Below are positions 11,803 to 20,707 of a stretch of DNA of 38,429 bases, piece by piece. Position numbers and translations under genes: made by a program. Under the pieces are notes generated by a model that saw only the letters and a program-made list of their open reading frames with translations, had not been told where the DNA came from and did no database searches. The stretch covers positions 9,564 through 47,992 of the forward strand of contig JABUUA010000018.1 of NCBI GenBank assembly GCA_021443405.1, given 5' to 3'. The first letter of the stretch is position 1. Each line of letters begins with the position of its first letter. This DNA is from Bacteroidaceae bacterium. GTDB lineage: Bacteria > Bacteroidota > Bacteroidia > Bacteroidales > Bacteroidaceae.

Positions 11803-14664
11803 ATGCCGGCTCTCGTAAGCATCAATCACTGTTTGTTTAAGGGAGGACTGCGGCTGACTGCGCTGGTCTTGCTTGCTGTGCTGGCAGGCGCTTGCGGCTT
11901 GTCCGTAGCTCCCGACGACGCTGACGATAGGAAGCGTCATGCGTGGGAGCAGCGGATCGACACTATCCAAGACTCTATGGCCGTGCATGAACTGATAGAC
12001 AGTCTGCGGAAGGCCAACGACCTGCAAGCGCTTACGGTTGCCTATTTGCAGTTAGGAAAGTTGCAACGCCACGCTTCGAAGTTCTACGAAGCACTGGCTA
12101 CTCATCAGAAAGGACGCGCATGTGCCGACTCCATCCACGACACGGTGTCCGTCATTCGCCACTACAACCATGCCGCTACATGCTATCGCCGCCTCGGATT
12201 GCTCGAGGAGGCGAGCGTTCGTCATTACCGTGCCCTGGCCCTGTGCGCCCAGATGCATGACCAGACGAGCGACGAGGCTGTGGAGAACAAAATCGTAGGA
12301 CTCAACGGTGCCGGCAACGTGCATCTGACGCTGGGTAACTATGCCGCGGCCGACAGTGCCTTTCGTCTGGCCCTCTTGGGCGAGGCGCAACTGGGCAGTG
12401 AAATAGGTCGTGCCATCAATTATGCCAACATCGGCAGCATCTTTGAAAAGAAAGGTCAAGTCGATTCCGCGCGTGCCTACTACCAACGCTCGCTGGAGTG
12501 GAACATGGCGGCAGGCAGTAACATGGGTGTGGGATTGGTGCACAATCACTTCGGCGAACTGTACGAGCAAGAGGGGAAAATGGCTGAAGCCATCGCGGAA
12601 TACAACGTGTCGCTCGAACTTTTGGCAAAGGAAAACGACATGTGGCACTGGCTCGACCCGTGCATCTCGCTGGTGGACGCCTACATGAAGATGGACAACT
12701 ACGTGCTGGCCACCGAATATTTGCAGCAAGGCGAGGAGACGGCTGAGTGCATTGGCGCCAATGAGGCGTTGCAGTCGCTCTATCATCAGCACTATCTCAT
12801 CGCGGAGCGTAATGGCGACGCCCAGAGCGCTCTGGAATATTATCGCAAGAGTCGTGACCTGAGCGACCGGTTGACCAACATGGAAGTGGCTAATAATGTG
12901 TCGAACTTGCGCGTACAATATACCCACGACTTGCACGAGAACGAGATAAATCTCATGGAGGCAAAGGTGCAGAACGACCGCCTCAAGCAGATAGCCATCA
13001 TAGCTGTGCTGGGCGCGATTCTCTTTGTCATGTTCGTCGTTGTTTACTTGCTGATGCGTGAGATGCGCCGCAGTACGGAGGAAAGCGCCTTGGTGCGCAA
13101 GCTCGAGAAAATGCGTAGCACCTTCTTTACGAACATAACTCATGAGTTCCGCACGCCCTTGGCTGCTATCATAGGACTGAGTGACGACATCGCCAACGGC
13201 CGCATGCGCAGTGGTCATAACCTGACGCAGGCGGTGCAGATTATCCACAGACAGGGCACCGATATGCTGGACCTCGTGAATCAGATGCTGGACCTCAGTA
13301 AGGTGAACTCCCAGATAACGCCGCCCCGTTGGCAGCGTGGCAACATCGTGCGCTATGTAGCCATGCTGGTGGAGTGCTACCGACCGCTGGCGCAGCACAA
13401 GCATGTGGCCCTGCGGTATTCCGTATCGCAACCAGAGATTGTCACGGACTTCGTGGCCGATTACATGACTAAAATCGTGCGAAATCTTATGAGCAATGCC
13501 ATCAAATATACGCCGGAGGACGGTCGTGTCGTGGTGGAAGTGCAACTGGAGGAGAAGAAGCGCGACGTCATTTTGCGCGTTTCCGATACGGGACAGGGCA
13601 TCAGCGAGCAGGACCTTCCGCACGTGTTCGAACCGTTTTATGTGGCGAACCGAAGCAACGTGACCATAAGTTGCGGCGTGGGTCTGGCGCTGGTGCAGGA
13701 ACTGGTGACGGCCATGAAGGGCGAGGCCCACATTGAAAGTCAGGTGGGGCAGGGCACCGTTGTGACCGTGAGACTGCCGTTGTTGCACATGCCCGACGCC
13801 GAGGAATATGTCATAAGTTCGCCCGACCAGGTGTGCGCCTGCCCGAGGGAGGAAGACGCTCCAAAGGCACCCCAACTGCCCATGGGCCAGCGCGAGGGCC
13901 ATCCCGTAGTGCTCATTGTGGAGGATGTCCACGACATTGCTTATTATATAGGCGCACAGCTCGACGAGCATTACCAATTGTATTATGCTCACGACGGGCG
14001 CGAGGGGCTGGAGCGCGCCCTATCGTTGGTGCCCGACATCATCGTGACCGACCTCATGATGCCAGCGATGGACGGTCTGGAGATGACGAAAAGACTGCGC
14101 GCCAGCGAGGTGACCAACCATATTCCTATTATTGTCATCACGGCGAAGGTCAGCGAAGAAGACCGTGTCCGCGGTTTGGAAACTGGTGTGGACGCCTATC
14201 TTACGAAGCCCTTCAATAGCGTGGAACTGCGCGTTCGCGTGGAGCGTCTGCTCGAGTCGCGTGCTATGTTGCAGAAGAAATATACGTCGTCCCTCCGTGT
14301 TGATGAGTTAAAGACGCAGGATGTGGACAAGGCCGACAGCGAATTCCTTATGCGTGTGGTGGAAAAGATGAACGTGGCCATGGCGCAGCATCAGCCTACC
14401 GACGTGGATGCCATGGCGTCAGCCATGTGCATGAGTGCCCGTCAGTTCTCTCGAAAGATACAGGCTATCACAGGCGACGCCCCCACGATGTATCTCAATC
14501 GTGTGAAGATTGCGCGCGCCAAACAGGCATTGCTGCAGCATCTCGATTGGCCCGTGGCAGAGGTGGCTCTGTACAGTGGCTTCGAGGACGCCGCTTATTT
14601 CGGCAAGATTTTCCGCCAGATTGAGGGCACGACACCTTCTCTCTATCGAAAAAAGCCGAATTAA
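11803..14664 (+). CDS. Hybrid two-component system protein: TPR sensor, TM helix, HisKA-HATPase, receiver, AraC-type HTH
   Basis: Signal-like N-terminus, TPR-like repeats, TM IAIIAVLGAILFVMFVVVYLL, H-box FFTNITHEFRTPLAAIIG, REC VVLIVEDVHDIAYYI...DIIVTDLMMPAMDG, C-terminal AraC HTH (SARQFSRKIQAITGDAPTMYLNRVKIARAKQ). Start could be GTG 11767 or ATG 11803. Confidence 0.9.
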   Translation: MPALVSINHCLFKGGLRLTALVLLAVLAGACGLSVAPDDADDRKRHAWEQRIDTIQDSMAVHELIDSLRKANDLQALTVAYLQLGKLQRHASKFYEALATHQKGRACADSIHDTVSVIRHYNHAATCYRRLGLLEEASVRHYRALALCAQMHDQTSDEAVENKIVGLNGAGNVHLTLGNYAAADSAFRLALLGEAQLGSEIGRAINYANIGSIFEKKGQVDSARAYYQRSLEWNMAAGSNMGVGLVHNHFGELYEQEGKMAEAIAEYNVSLELLAKENDMWHWLDPCISLVDAYMKMDNYVLATEYLQQGEETAECIGANEALQSLYHQHYLIAERNGDAQSALEYYRKSRDLSDRLTNMEVANNVSNLRVQYTHDLHENEINLMEAKVQNDRLKQIAIIAVLGAILFVMFVVVYLLMREMRRSTEESALVRKLEKMRSTFFTNITHEFRTPLAAIIGLSDDIANGRMRSGHNLTQAVQIIHRQGTDMLDLVNQMLDLSKVNSQITPPRWQRGNIVRYVAMLVECYRPLAQHKHVALRYSVSQPEIVTDFVADYMTKIVRNLMSNAIKYTPEDGRVVVEVQLEEKKRDVILRVSDTGQGISEQDLPHVFEPFYVANRSNVTISCGVGLALVQELVTAMKGEAHIESQVGQGTVVTVRLPLLHMPDAEEYVISSPDQVCACPREEDAPKAPQLPMGQREGHPVVLIVEDVHDIAYYIGAQLDEHYQLYYAHDGREGLERALSLVPDIIVTDLMMPAMDGLEMTKRLRASEVTNHIPIIVITAKVSEEDRVRGLETGVDAYLTKPFNSVELRVRVERLLESRAMLQKKYTSSLRVDELKTQDVDKADSEFLMRVVEKMNVAMAQHQPTDVDAMASAMCMSARQFSRKIQAITGDAPTMYLNRVKIARAKQALLQHLDWPVAEVALYSGFEDAAYFGKIFRQIEGTTPSLYRKKPN

Positions 14665-14887
14665 TCGAGGATTTTTCGTTTTTCGTTCGTGGTTGGATAG
14701 GCTTATGAGACGAATGTTCTTTCTGCGGAACACGCCGTGGCTTTCTGCATGTTTTTAGAAGAGTGTTTGGTCGTTCGGCCTGTTTTCTAAGCAAGAATGA
14801 CTTCTCCCTGAACTATTGTTCTACTTTTTTGTGGGCGGTATTCTGTATTGTCTTCTGATTGATTATACGCGATTTATCTTATGAATC

Positions 14888-14985
14888 TGGCGGGATTATT
14901 ATTTAAATCGTAAGGGTCATAGCGAAATATTGATGAAATTTTCTGGGATAATTGTTGCATAGAACAGGAAAAAGCAGTACCTTTG
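14888..14985 (+). promoter_or_regulatory. Copy A regulatory region: three degenerate iteron-like boxes (14888, 14920, 14941) and -7 box TACCTTTG (14978-14985)
   Basis: TGGCGGGATTATTATT, TAGCGAAATATTGATG, TTCTGGGATAATTGTT; spacing 32/21/37 to the -7 box, identical to copy B. Confidence 0.5.
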
Positions 14986-14990
14986 CTAAT

Positions 14991-15050
14991 GAAATGTTAT
15001 GTTATACATGGGTGAGCGGTTTTGTTTTTCAGCGGAAGAACAGACCGCTC
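14991..15050 (+). repeat. Copy A of duplicated RNA-hairpin element
   Basis: GAAATGTTATGTTATAC leader, outer stem GAGCGGT (15014-15020)/ACCGCTC (15044-15050), inner stem GTTTTTC[AGCG]GAAGAAC (15024-15041). Confidence 0.75.
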
Positions 15051-15308
15051 AAGCTTTATCCCACGTTGACTGATAGGAAGTCTTTGTTCTCGCTTCGTTT
15101 GCTTTCACTCTCTCCTTCACTTCGATACATCACAAACTTCCGATTGACAAAATGTCAAAATGCAGGTCACTCAGAAAGGCCGCAAAATAAAATTTCGGAC
15201 GACAGCCCGCGTCTGCGCGATGCCCGTCGGGGATATTGTTTGTTGATAATTAGACGTTTGAGATTTCTCGACTGAAAGAATCAACGAAACAACCCGAAAA
15301 AATGACAA

Positions 15309-15352
15309 AGACATGCTGTCGAATCGCTCCATTCGTCTGGATGAATCACCGT
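15309..15352. repeat. Two-unit 22-nt repeat (AGACATGCTGTCGAAT-6nt-ATTCGTCTGGATGAAT-6nt)
   Basis: Cores at 15309 and 15331; related by eye to cores of the larger arrays. Confidence 0.45.
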
Positions 15353-15810
15353 TTTTTCTTAGAGGAATCGTCAAAGTCGTCCGCACGACCCTTGTGGGGG
15401 CACTGCGGAAGCCTTGTCTTTACCACTTATTGACCTCCGGCAGTCGTCCGCTCGTTCTATTTCACTTAAAATTTCGTCAGAAATCCGTCGGCAAAAAGAA
15501 AGTGATGAGGCACCAGGGTGTGTTTTTCGTAAGTAAAAGATGCAGTTTTGCGTGTTATTGGTTAGTTGAGGTTGGTTTTCCCGTTGTCAAACGGGATTCG
15601 TATGGACAAAAGGGGGCTGTCGTCGCGGTGTGGAACGTCCGTTTTCCTTATTCTCCCCTTTCCATGCCTAAGAAAAAAGTATAGATTTTTGGGTTGTCAC
15701 TCACTTTTTTCGCCTGTAAAAGCACTTTTTTTATAAGATTTCGACCCTTCTTTACAGGTGCTAATTAGAAATGATTTCTGCTTGGTTCTTTGATGGTTGC
15801 CTTATGGAGA

Positions 15811-15908
15811 TGGCAAAATAGTCATATAAAGAGGCTCTATTTTGGCGAAATAATTATGGAGGTTGGCGAAATAGTCATAGTGTACGTCTGCAAGAAGCAG
15901 TAACTTTG
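15811..15908 (+). promoter_or_regulatory. Copy B regulatory region: three iteron-like boxes and -7 box TAACTTTG
   Basis: TGGCAAAATAGTCATA (15811), TGGCGAAATAATTATG (15843), TGGCGAAATAGTCATA (15864), TAACTTTG (15901-15908). Confidence 0.65.
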
Positions 15909-15914
15909 CCATCG

Positions 15915-16109
15915 TAAAAGGATGACGACAGCTGGGTAGCTCCACCGAAGGAGCCGAAGAAAACCATCCTCCTCTCCTTATTATATATAATAAGGATAAG
16001 GAAAGAGGAAGAGGGCCAGCGTCAAGTCCTCATTGGAACGAAAGAAATGTTATGTTATACTTAGTGGGGGCGACCTTGTTTTTCAGCGGAAGAACGGGTC
16101 GCTTTTTTT
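15915..16109 (+). ncRNA. Candidate ~195-nt structured small RNA with intrinsic terminator (contains hairpin element copy B)
   Basis: Starts ~7 nt after -7 box; GGATG/CATCC closing helix, GCTCC[ACCGAA]GGAGC, CCTTATTA[TATA]TAATAAGG, terminal GCGACC...GGTCGC followed by 7 Ts (16103-16109). Start estimated. Confidence 0.5.
16044..16109 (+). terminator. Copy B of duplicated hairpin element, followed by T-run (intrinsic terminator)
   Basis: GAAATGTTATGTTATAC ... GCGACC (16070-16075) TT GTTTTTC[AGCG]GAAGAAC G GGTCGC (16097-16102) TTTTTTT. Confidence 0.7.
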
Positions 16110-16185
16110 GTGCGAAATGTGCGAAACGCTTGGTCGTTTGCAAGAAAACATCTATCTTTGTGCAAACTATCAATCTAAAATCCAG

Positions 16186-16848
16186 ATGAACGAACTTGAG
16201 AAGAAAACCATGAGGAGCCAGCAGGCCATACTGGGTTGGCTGGGCATCCTGCTGCCCGTAATGTGTATTGGCTTCGGACTTATCGGCTACTTTCGCGGCG
16301 TGAACGAGCCCGGTTGGTACGAAAGTATCTCGGCTACCTATTATGCCAACTCGCGCATGTGCATGATAGGTCTGCTCTTTGCCTCCGGTATCTACTATTG
16401 GGCGTACCGTGGCTACGACCTGTGGGACTCCATTGTCACGGACGTGGCGGCCGTGATGGCCTTTTGCGTGGTGGCTTTCCCCTGTAGCGACGGACGGGCG
16501 ACGAGCGAGGAACTCGTGGGCATCTTCTGCCTGCCGATTGGCGTTTCGGGCACCATCCACAACATCGTAGCTATTGTGCTCTACGTCACCTTCTTTGTGC
16601 AGACGCTGCGTTTCACGCGCACGGCGGGCGAGATGACGCCGCAAAAGAAGATGCGCAACCGCGTGTATTACTCGTGCGCCGCGCTGATGATTGTCGGGTC
16701 GCTGTTTATTCTCTGCGTCAACGTAGTGCCGGCCTTGGAGGAGTATCACTACCTTGTGCTGGTGGGCGAGTGCTTCTTGCAACTGGCGTTCGGCACGGCG
16801 TGGCTCGTGAAGGGCGAGTGTGTCAAGGCACTGAACGATAAGGAATAA
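16186..16848 (+). CDS. Polytopic membrane protein of unknown function (DUF998-like)
   Basis: ATG at 16186 preceded by its own TATCTTTG (16152-16159); multiple hydrophobic segments; NEPGWYESISATYYANSRMCMIG. Confidence 0.7.
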   Translation: MNELEKKTMRSQQAILGWLGILLPVMCIGFGLIGYFRGVNEPGWYESISATYYANSRMCMIGLLFASGIYYWAYRGYDLWDSIVTDVAAVMAFCVVAFPCSDGRATSEELVGIFCLPIGVSGTIHNIVAIVLYVTFFVQTLRFTRTAGEMTPQKKMRNRVYYSCAALMIVGSLFILCVNVVPALEEYHYLVLVGECFLQLAFGTAWLVKGECVKALNDKE

Positions 16849-16895
16849 ACAAGCCAATCGTCAGTTTCCCTCGTTTCCTCTGGAAGCCGGCGGTA

Positions 16896-17049
16896 AGACA
16901 TACGGACGTCTGCTTCGAAACATAAGGTTGTCTGCGCTCAAACATAAGGATGTTTGGGCCGAAACATAAGGACGCCTTCAATGATTCGTCGGGATGTCTT
17001 CGATGATTCGTCGGGACTTCTGCATCGATTCGACGAAGCACCGAAACGA
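16896..17049. repeat. Seven-unit array with exact 22-nt period (16-nt core + 6-nt linker)
   Basis: Cores at 16896, 16918, 16940, 16962, 16984, 17006, 17028: AGACATACGGACGTCT, AAACATAAGGTTGTCT, AAACATAAGGATGTTT, AAACATAAGGACGCCT, ATTCGTCGGGATGTCT, ATTCGTCGGGACTTCT, ATTCGACGAAGCACCG. Confidence 0.85.
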
Positions 17050-17154
17050 TTTCACCCAGAAACAAATTCCCCGTTCCGCTGCTCTTTGCCTTCATGCCGA
17101 TGAAGGTAAAAACCGGCGGATGCGTGTCGTGGCGCTCGGAAATGCTCGAAATTA

Positions 17155-17186
17155 TTTGGCATTTCCCTTGCTTATTTGTATCTTTG
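17155..17186 (+). promoter_or_regulatory. Promoter TTTG-N20-TATCTTTG for glyS
   Basis: TTTG 17155-17158, TATCTTTG 17179-17186. Confidence 0.7.
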
Positions 17187-17216
17187 CGCCCATATATATA
17201 AATAAGGTATAGAAAA

Positions 17217-18770
17217 ATGGCACAACAAGAAGACGTTTTCAAGAAAATCATCTCGCACTGTAAGGAGTATGGTTTCGTGTTCCCCTCGAGTGATATCTAC
17301 GACGGCTTGGGCGCCGTGTACGACTACGGTCAGAACGGCGTCGAGCTGAAGAACAATATTAAACAGTACTGGTGGCAGAGCATGGTGCTGCTCCACGAGA
17401 ACATCGTGGGCATCGATGCCGCCATCTTCATGCATCCCACCACGTGGAAGGCCAGTGGTCATGTGGATGCCTTCAATGATCCTCTCATCGATAACCGCGA
17501 CTCCAAGAAGCGTTACCGCGCCGACGTGCTCATCGAGGACCAGTTGGCCAAGTACGATGACAAGGTGGAGAAGGAAGTGGAGAAAGCCCGCAAGCGCTTC
17601 AAGGAAAGCTTCGACGAGGTCCAGTACCGCGCCACGTCGCCCAAGGTGCTCGAACTCATCGAGAAGCGTGACGCCTTGCTTGCCCGCTTCCAACAGGCCC
17701 TGAATACCGAGGGAGGCATCGACCTGGACGAACTCAAGCAGATCATCCTCGACGAGGAGATAGTATGTCCCATCAGCGGCACCCGCAACTGGACCGACGT
17801 TCGTCAGTTCAACCTCATGTTCAAGACCGAGATGGGCGCCGCCGCCGAGGGCGCAAGCACCATCTATCTCCGCCCCGAAACGGCCCAGGGAATCTTTGTG
17901 AATTACCTCAACGTGCAGAAGACCGGTCGCATGAAACTGCCCTTCGGTATCGCACAGATTGGTAAAGCCTTCCGCAACGAGATAGTGGCCCGCCAGTTTA
18001 TCTTCCGCATGCGTGAGTTCGAACAAATGGAAATGCAGTTCTTCATCCAGCCGGGCACCGAGTTGGATTGGTTTGCCAAGTGGAAGGAGACCCGCATGGC
18101 TTGGCACCAGGCACTGGGCTTCGGCGCCGAGAACTACCGTTTCCACGACCACGACAAGCTGGCGCACTATGCCAACGCCGCCACGGACATCGAGTTCCAC
18201 ATGCCCTTCGGTTTCAAGGAAGTCGAGGGCATCCACAGCCGCACGAACTTCGACCTCGGTCAGCACGCCAAGTATTCTGGCAAGAAAATCGAGTATTTCG
18301 ACCCCGATCGCAACGAGTCTTACACCCCGTACGTCATTGAGACCTCCATCGGTGTGGACCGTATGTTCCTCTCGGTGATGTGTCATAGCTACGAAGAAGA
18401 GCAGTTGCCCAACGGCGAGACCCGCACCGTGCTGCACCTGCCGGCCGCACTGGCGCCCGTGAAGCTCGCCGTGTTCCCCCTCACCAAAAAGGACGGCATG
18501 CCCGAGAAAGCACAGGAAATCATTCGCGACCTGCGCTTCCACTTCAATTGCAAATACGAGGAGAAGGACCAGATAGGCAAGCGTTACCGCCGCATGGACG
18601 CTATCGGCTGCCCCTATTGCGTGACCGTCGACCAGCAGACGTTGGAGGACGACACCGTGACGCTGCGCGACCGCGACACCATGGAACAGCGTCGCGTGCA
18701 CATCAGCGAACTGCGCGGCATCATCGAGGACAAGGTGAGCATCACCTCGCTGCTGAAGAAACTTCTCTAA
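17217..18770 (+). CDS. glyS: Glycyl-tRNA synthetase (class II, alpha2 type)
   Basis: GFVFPSSDIYDGLGAVYDYGQNGVELKNNIK, RPETAQGIFVNYLNV, IETSIGVDRMFLSV. Confidence 0.97.
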   Translation: MAQQEDVFKKIISHCKEYGFVFPSSDIYDGLGAVYDYGQNGVELKNNIKQYWWQSMVLLHENIVGIDAAIFMHPTTWKASGHVDAFNDPLIDNRDSKKRYRADVLIEDQLAKYDDKVEKEVEKARKRFKESFDEVQYRATSPKVLELIEKRDALLARFQQALNTEGGIDLDELKQIILDEEIVCPISGTRNWTDVRQFNLMFKTEMGAAAEGASTIYLRPETAQGIFVNYLNVQKTGRMKLPFGIAQIGKAFRNEIVARQFIFRMREFEQMEMQFFIQPGTELDWFAKWKETRMAWHQALGFGAENYRFHDHDKLAHYANAATDIEFHMPFGFKEVEGIHSRTNFDLGQHAKYSGKKIEYFDPDRNESYTPYVIETSIGVDRMFLSVMCHSYEEEQLPNGETRTVLHLPAALAPVKLAVFPLTKKDGMPEKAQEIIRDLRFHFNCKYEEKDQIGKRYRRMDAIGCPYCVTVDQQTLEDDTVTLRDRDTMEQRRVHISELRGIIEDKVSITSLLKKLL

Positions 18771-18778
18771 ACCCCTAA

Positions 18779-18808
18779 TCTCCCCCGGCCCCGCGACAGG
18801 GTGGGGGA
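18779..18808 (+). terminator. Hairpin CTCCCCC...GGGGGAG downstream of glyS
   Basis: CTCCCCCGGCCCCGCGACAGGGTGGGGGAG, between glyS stop and next ORF. Confidence 0.5.
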
Positions 18809-18822
18809 GCTACTTTTCCCTT

Positions 18823-19458
18823 ATGAAGAATTTTGCATACTTAATGGTTTCCCTCGTGCTGTGCCTGGCCGTCGTGTCATGTGCCGAGAAGAGTGACGAG
18901 TGGGACGCCTACGCCAACTGGCCGGCCCGCAACGCCCAGTGGTGGCAACAAATAACCGATTCGGCCCTGACGAACGCCGACGGCAACTGGCTTCGCTACA
19001 AATCGTTGCTCAAGCAGCAGGACACCGAGGGCGCGACCACCGATTACATCTGCGTGCATGTGCTGCAGCGGGGCGAGGGTTCCGCAACTCCCGTGTGGAC
19101 CGACACCGTACGTGTGAACTATCGCGGCTGGCTCATGCCCACCACCTACCGCATGTACAACCAAAACAACGTGCAGGTGGACAGTGTGATGCAACGCATC
19201 TTCGACCAGACCTACTATGGCTCGTATAACCCCGCGACCGCCGCTCCTCAGAAGATGACGATGGGACAACTCATCGAGGGCTACAGCACGGCCTTGCAGT
19301 ATATGCACGTCGGCGATGACTGGTTGGTGTATATTCCCAGCGCCCTCGCCTATAAGGATAAGGTGACGGGCGAGATTCCCGCCAGCAGCACGCTCTGTTT
19401 CCGCATCCAACTCATGGGCATCTATCCCATCGGGCAAACGGTTCCCGACTGGAAGTAA
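18823..19458 (+). CDS. FKBP-type peptidyl-prolyl cis-trans isomerase, lipoprotein
   Basis: Lipobox LAVVSCAEK; VNYRGWL...QLIEGYSTALQYMHVGDDWLVYIPSALAY FKBP-like core. Confidence 0.85.
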   Translation: MKNFAYLMVSLVLCLAVVSCAEKSDEWDAYANWPARNAQWWQQITDSALTNADGNWLRYKSLLKQQDTEGATTDYICVHVLQRGEGSATPVWTDTVRVNYRGWLMPTTYRMYNQNNVQVDSVMQRIFDQTYYGSYNPATAAPQKMTMGQLIEGYSTALQYMHVGDDWLVYIPSALAYKDKVTGEIPASSTLCFRIQLMGIYPIGQTVPDWK

Positions 19459-19619
19459 ACCATAATAATCTCCCCATAAATACCGCCCGATTGCCAACTA
19501 CACTTGGCAATCGGGCTTTTATTTAGCCTTTTAGACTTAAAAAAGACAAAAAGGTACGTCGATGCTTGCCTATATCGGTAGAAATCTTTATCTTTACATA
19601 TAGATTTAATTGACCTACC

Positions 19620-20687
19620 ATGAGTAACACAAACAAAGATTATTGTCTGATACTTGCCGGCGGAGCGGGCACGCGACTATGGCCTGTCAGCCGAAAGAGC
19701 AAACCCAAACAGTTTCTCGACCTCTACGGAACGGGCCGCACACTACTGCAACAAACCTACGACCGCTTTGCCCAATTCATCGACCCCTCCCATATCTATG
19801 TGAGCACGTTGGTGGACTACCTGCCCCTCGTGTACGAACAACTGCCGCAGGTTGACGACGTGCACATCCTCGAAGAACCGCTCGACCGCGGCACGCTGGC
19901 CAGTGTGGCGTGGGGAACCGTGGTAATCACGAAGGTCGATTCCGAGGCGCGCATCATCGTCTCGCCCGCCGACCAGCAGATTGTTGATGAGGCGGCCTTC
20001 CGTGCCGATGTGCTCAAGGGTCTCGAATTTGTTGGTTCCACCCCCGACCTTCTCGTGATGGGCGTGCGCGCCACTCGGCCTGAGACGGGCTACGGATACA
20101 TACAAATGGGTGACGACCCTGTGACGGACGGCATCTCACGCGTGAAGAGTTTCACCGAGAAACCCGAGCGTTCGTTCGCAGAGATGTTTCTCAACGACGG
20201 CGGTTTCCTTTGGAACACGGGTCTTTATATGTTCGCGTCGAGTGTCATGCTCGATTGCATCTACAAGCTCGCGCCCGACTATCAGCAGGAGATTCCGCGC
20301 ATGATGGCCGACGCCGAAACGGCCGACCCCAAGTTCCAGCCCGAGTTCTTCTCGTGGGTTCCGCGCCTGAGCATCGACATGAGCATACTGGAGCGCAGCG
20401 ACAACGTGTGTGTCCAGGAATGTCACTTCGGTTGGGCCGACCTCGGCACGTGGGTGACACTGAAGCATCAGCCTTTGGAGGAGAACCAAACTATCTGCAC
20501 TCGCGCCATTTTGCGGCGGTGCAAGGGCAACGTCATCCGCCTGCCTGAGGGCCGGGTGGCTGTTGTCGAGGGTCTGACGGACTATGTAATTGCCGAGGAA
20601 GGCGACGTCTTGCTCATCTGTCCCAAGGACAGTGCCACGGTGCGACGCATGCGTCAGGAGGCCGTCATGGAGATGAATCTCGATTGA
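19620..20687 (+). CDS. manC: Mannose-1-phosphate guanylyltransferase
   Basis: LAGGAGTRLWPVSRKSKPKQFLDL, FTEKPE, GGFLWNTGLYMF, ERSDNVCVQECHFGWADLGTW. Confidence 0.93.
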   Translation: MSNTNKDYCLILAGGAGTRLWPVSRKSKPKQFLDLYGTGRTLLQQTYDRFAQFIDPSHIYVSTLVDYLPLVYEQLPQVDDVHILEEPLDRGTLASVAWGTVVITKVDSEARIIVSPADQQIVDEAAFRADVLKGLEFVGSTPDLLVMGVRATRPETGYGYIQMGDDPVTDGISRVKSFTEKPERSFAEMFLNDGGFLWNTGLYMFASSVMLDCIYKLAPDYQQEIPRMMADAETADPKFQPEFFSWVPRLSIDMSILERSDNVCVQECHFGWADLGTWVTLKHQPLEENQTICTRAILRRCKGNVIRLPEGRVAVVEGLTDYVIAEEGDVLLICPKDSATVRRMRQEAVMEMNLD

Positions 20688-20707
20688 CAAAAGCCTGTCC
20701 CCAAACG

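Noticed and set aside
12052-13992. 646-aa minus-strand ORF
   Set aside because: Fully antisense to the hybrid TCS gene, no recognisable domains, composition typical of a shadow ORF in GC-rich DNA.
14952-15684. ORFs 14952..15275 and 15313..15684 as genes
   Set aside because: No recognisable domains, low-complexity composition, and they run through the structured hairpin and 22-nt repeat; the region looks non-coding.
16030-16857. 275-aa minus-strand ORF over the membrane protein and hairpin copy B
   Set aside because: Antisense shadow; the plus-strand ORF has TM segments, its own promoter and a plausible start.
16896-17049. CRISPR array
   Set aside because: Period is 22 nt with a 16-nt conserved core and 6-nt linkers; there is no room for spacers, cores vary, and no cas genes are present.
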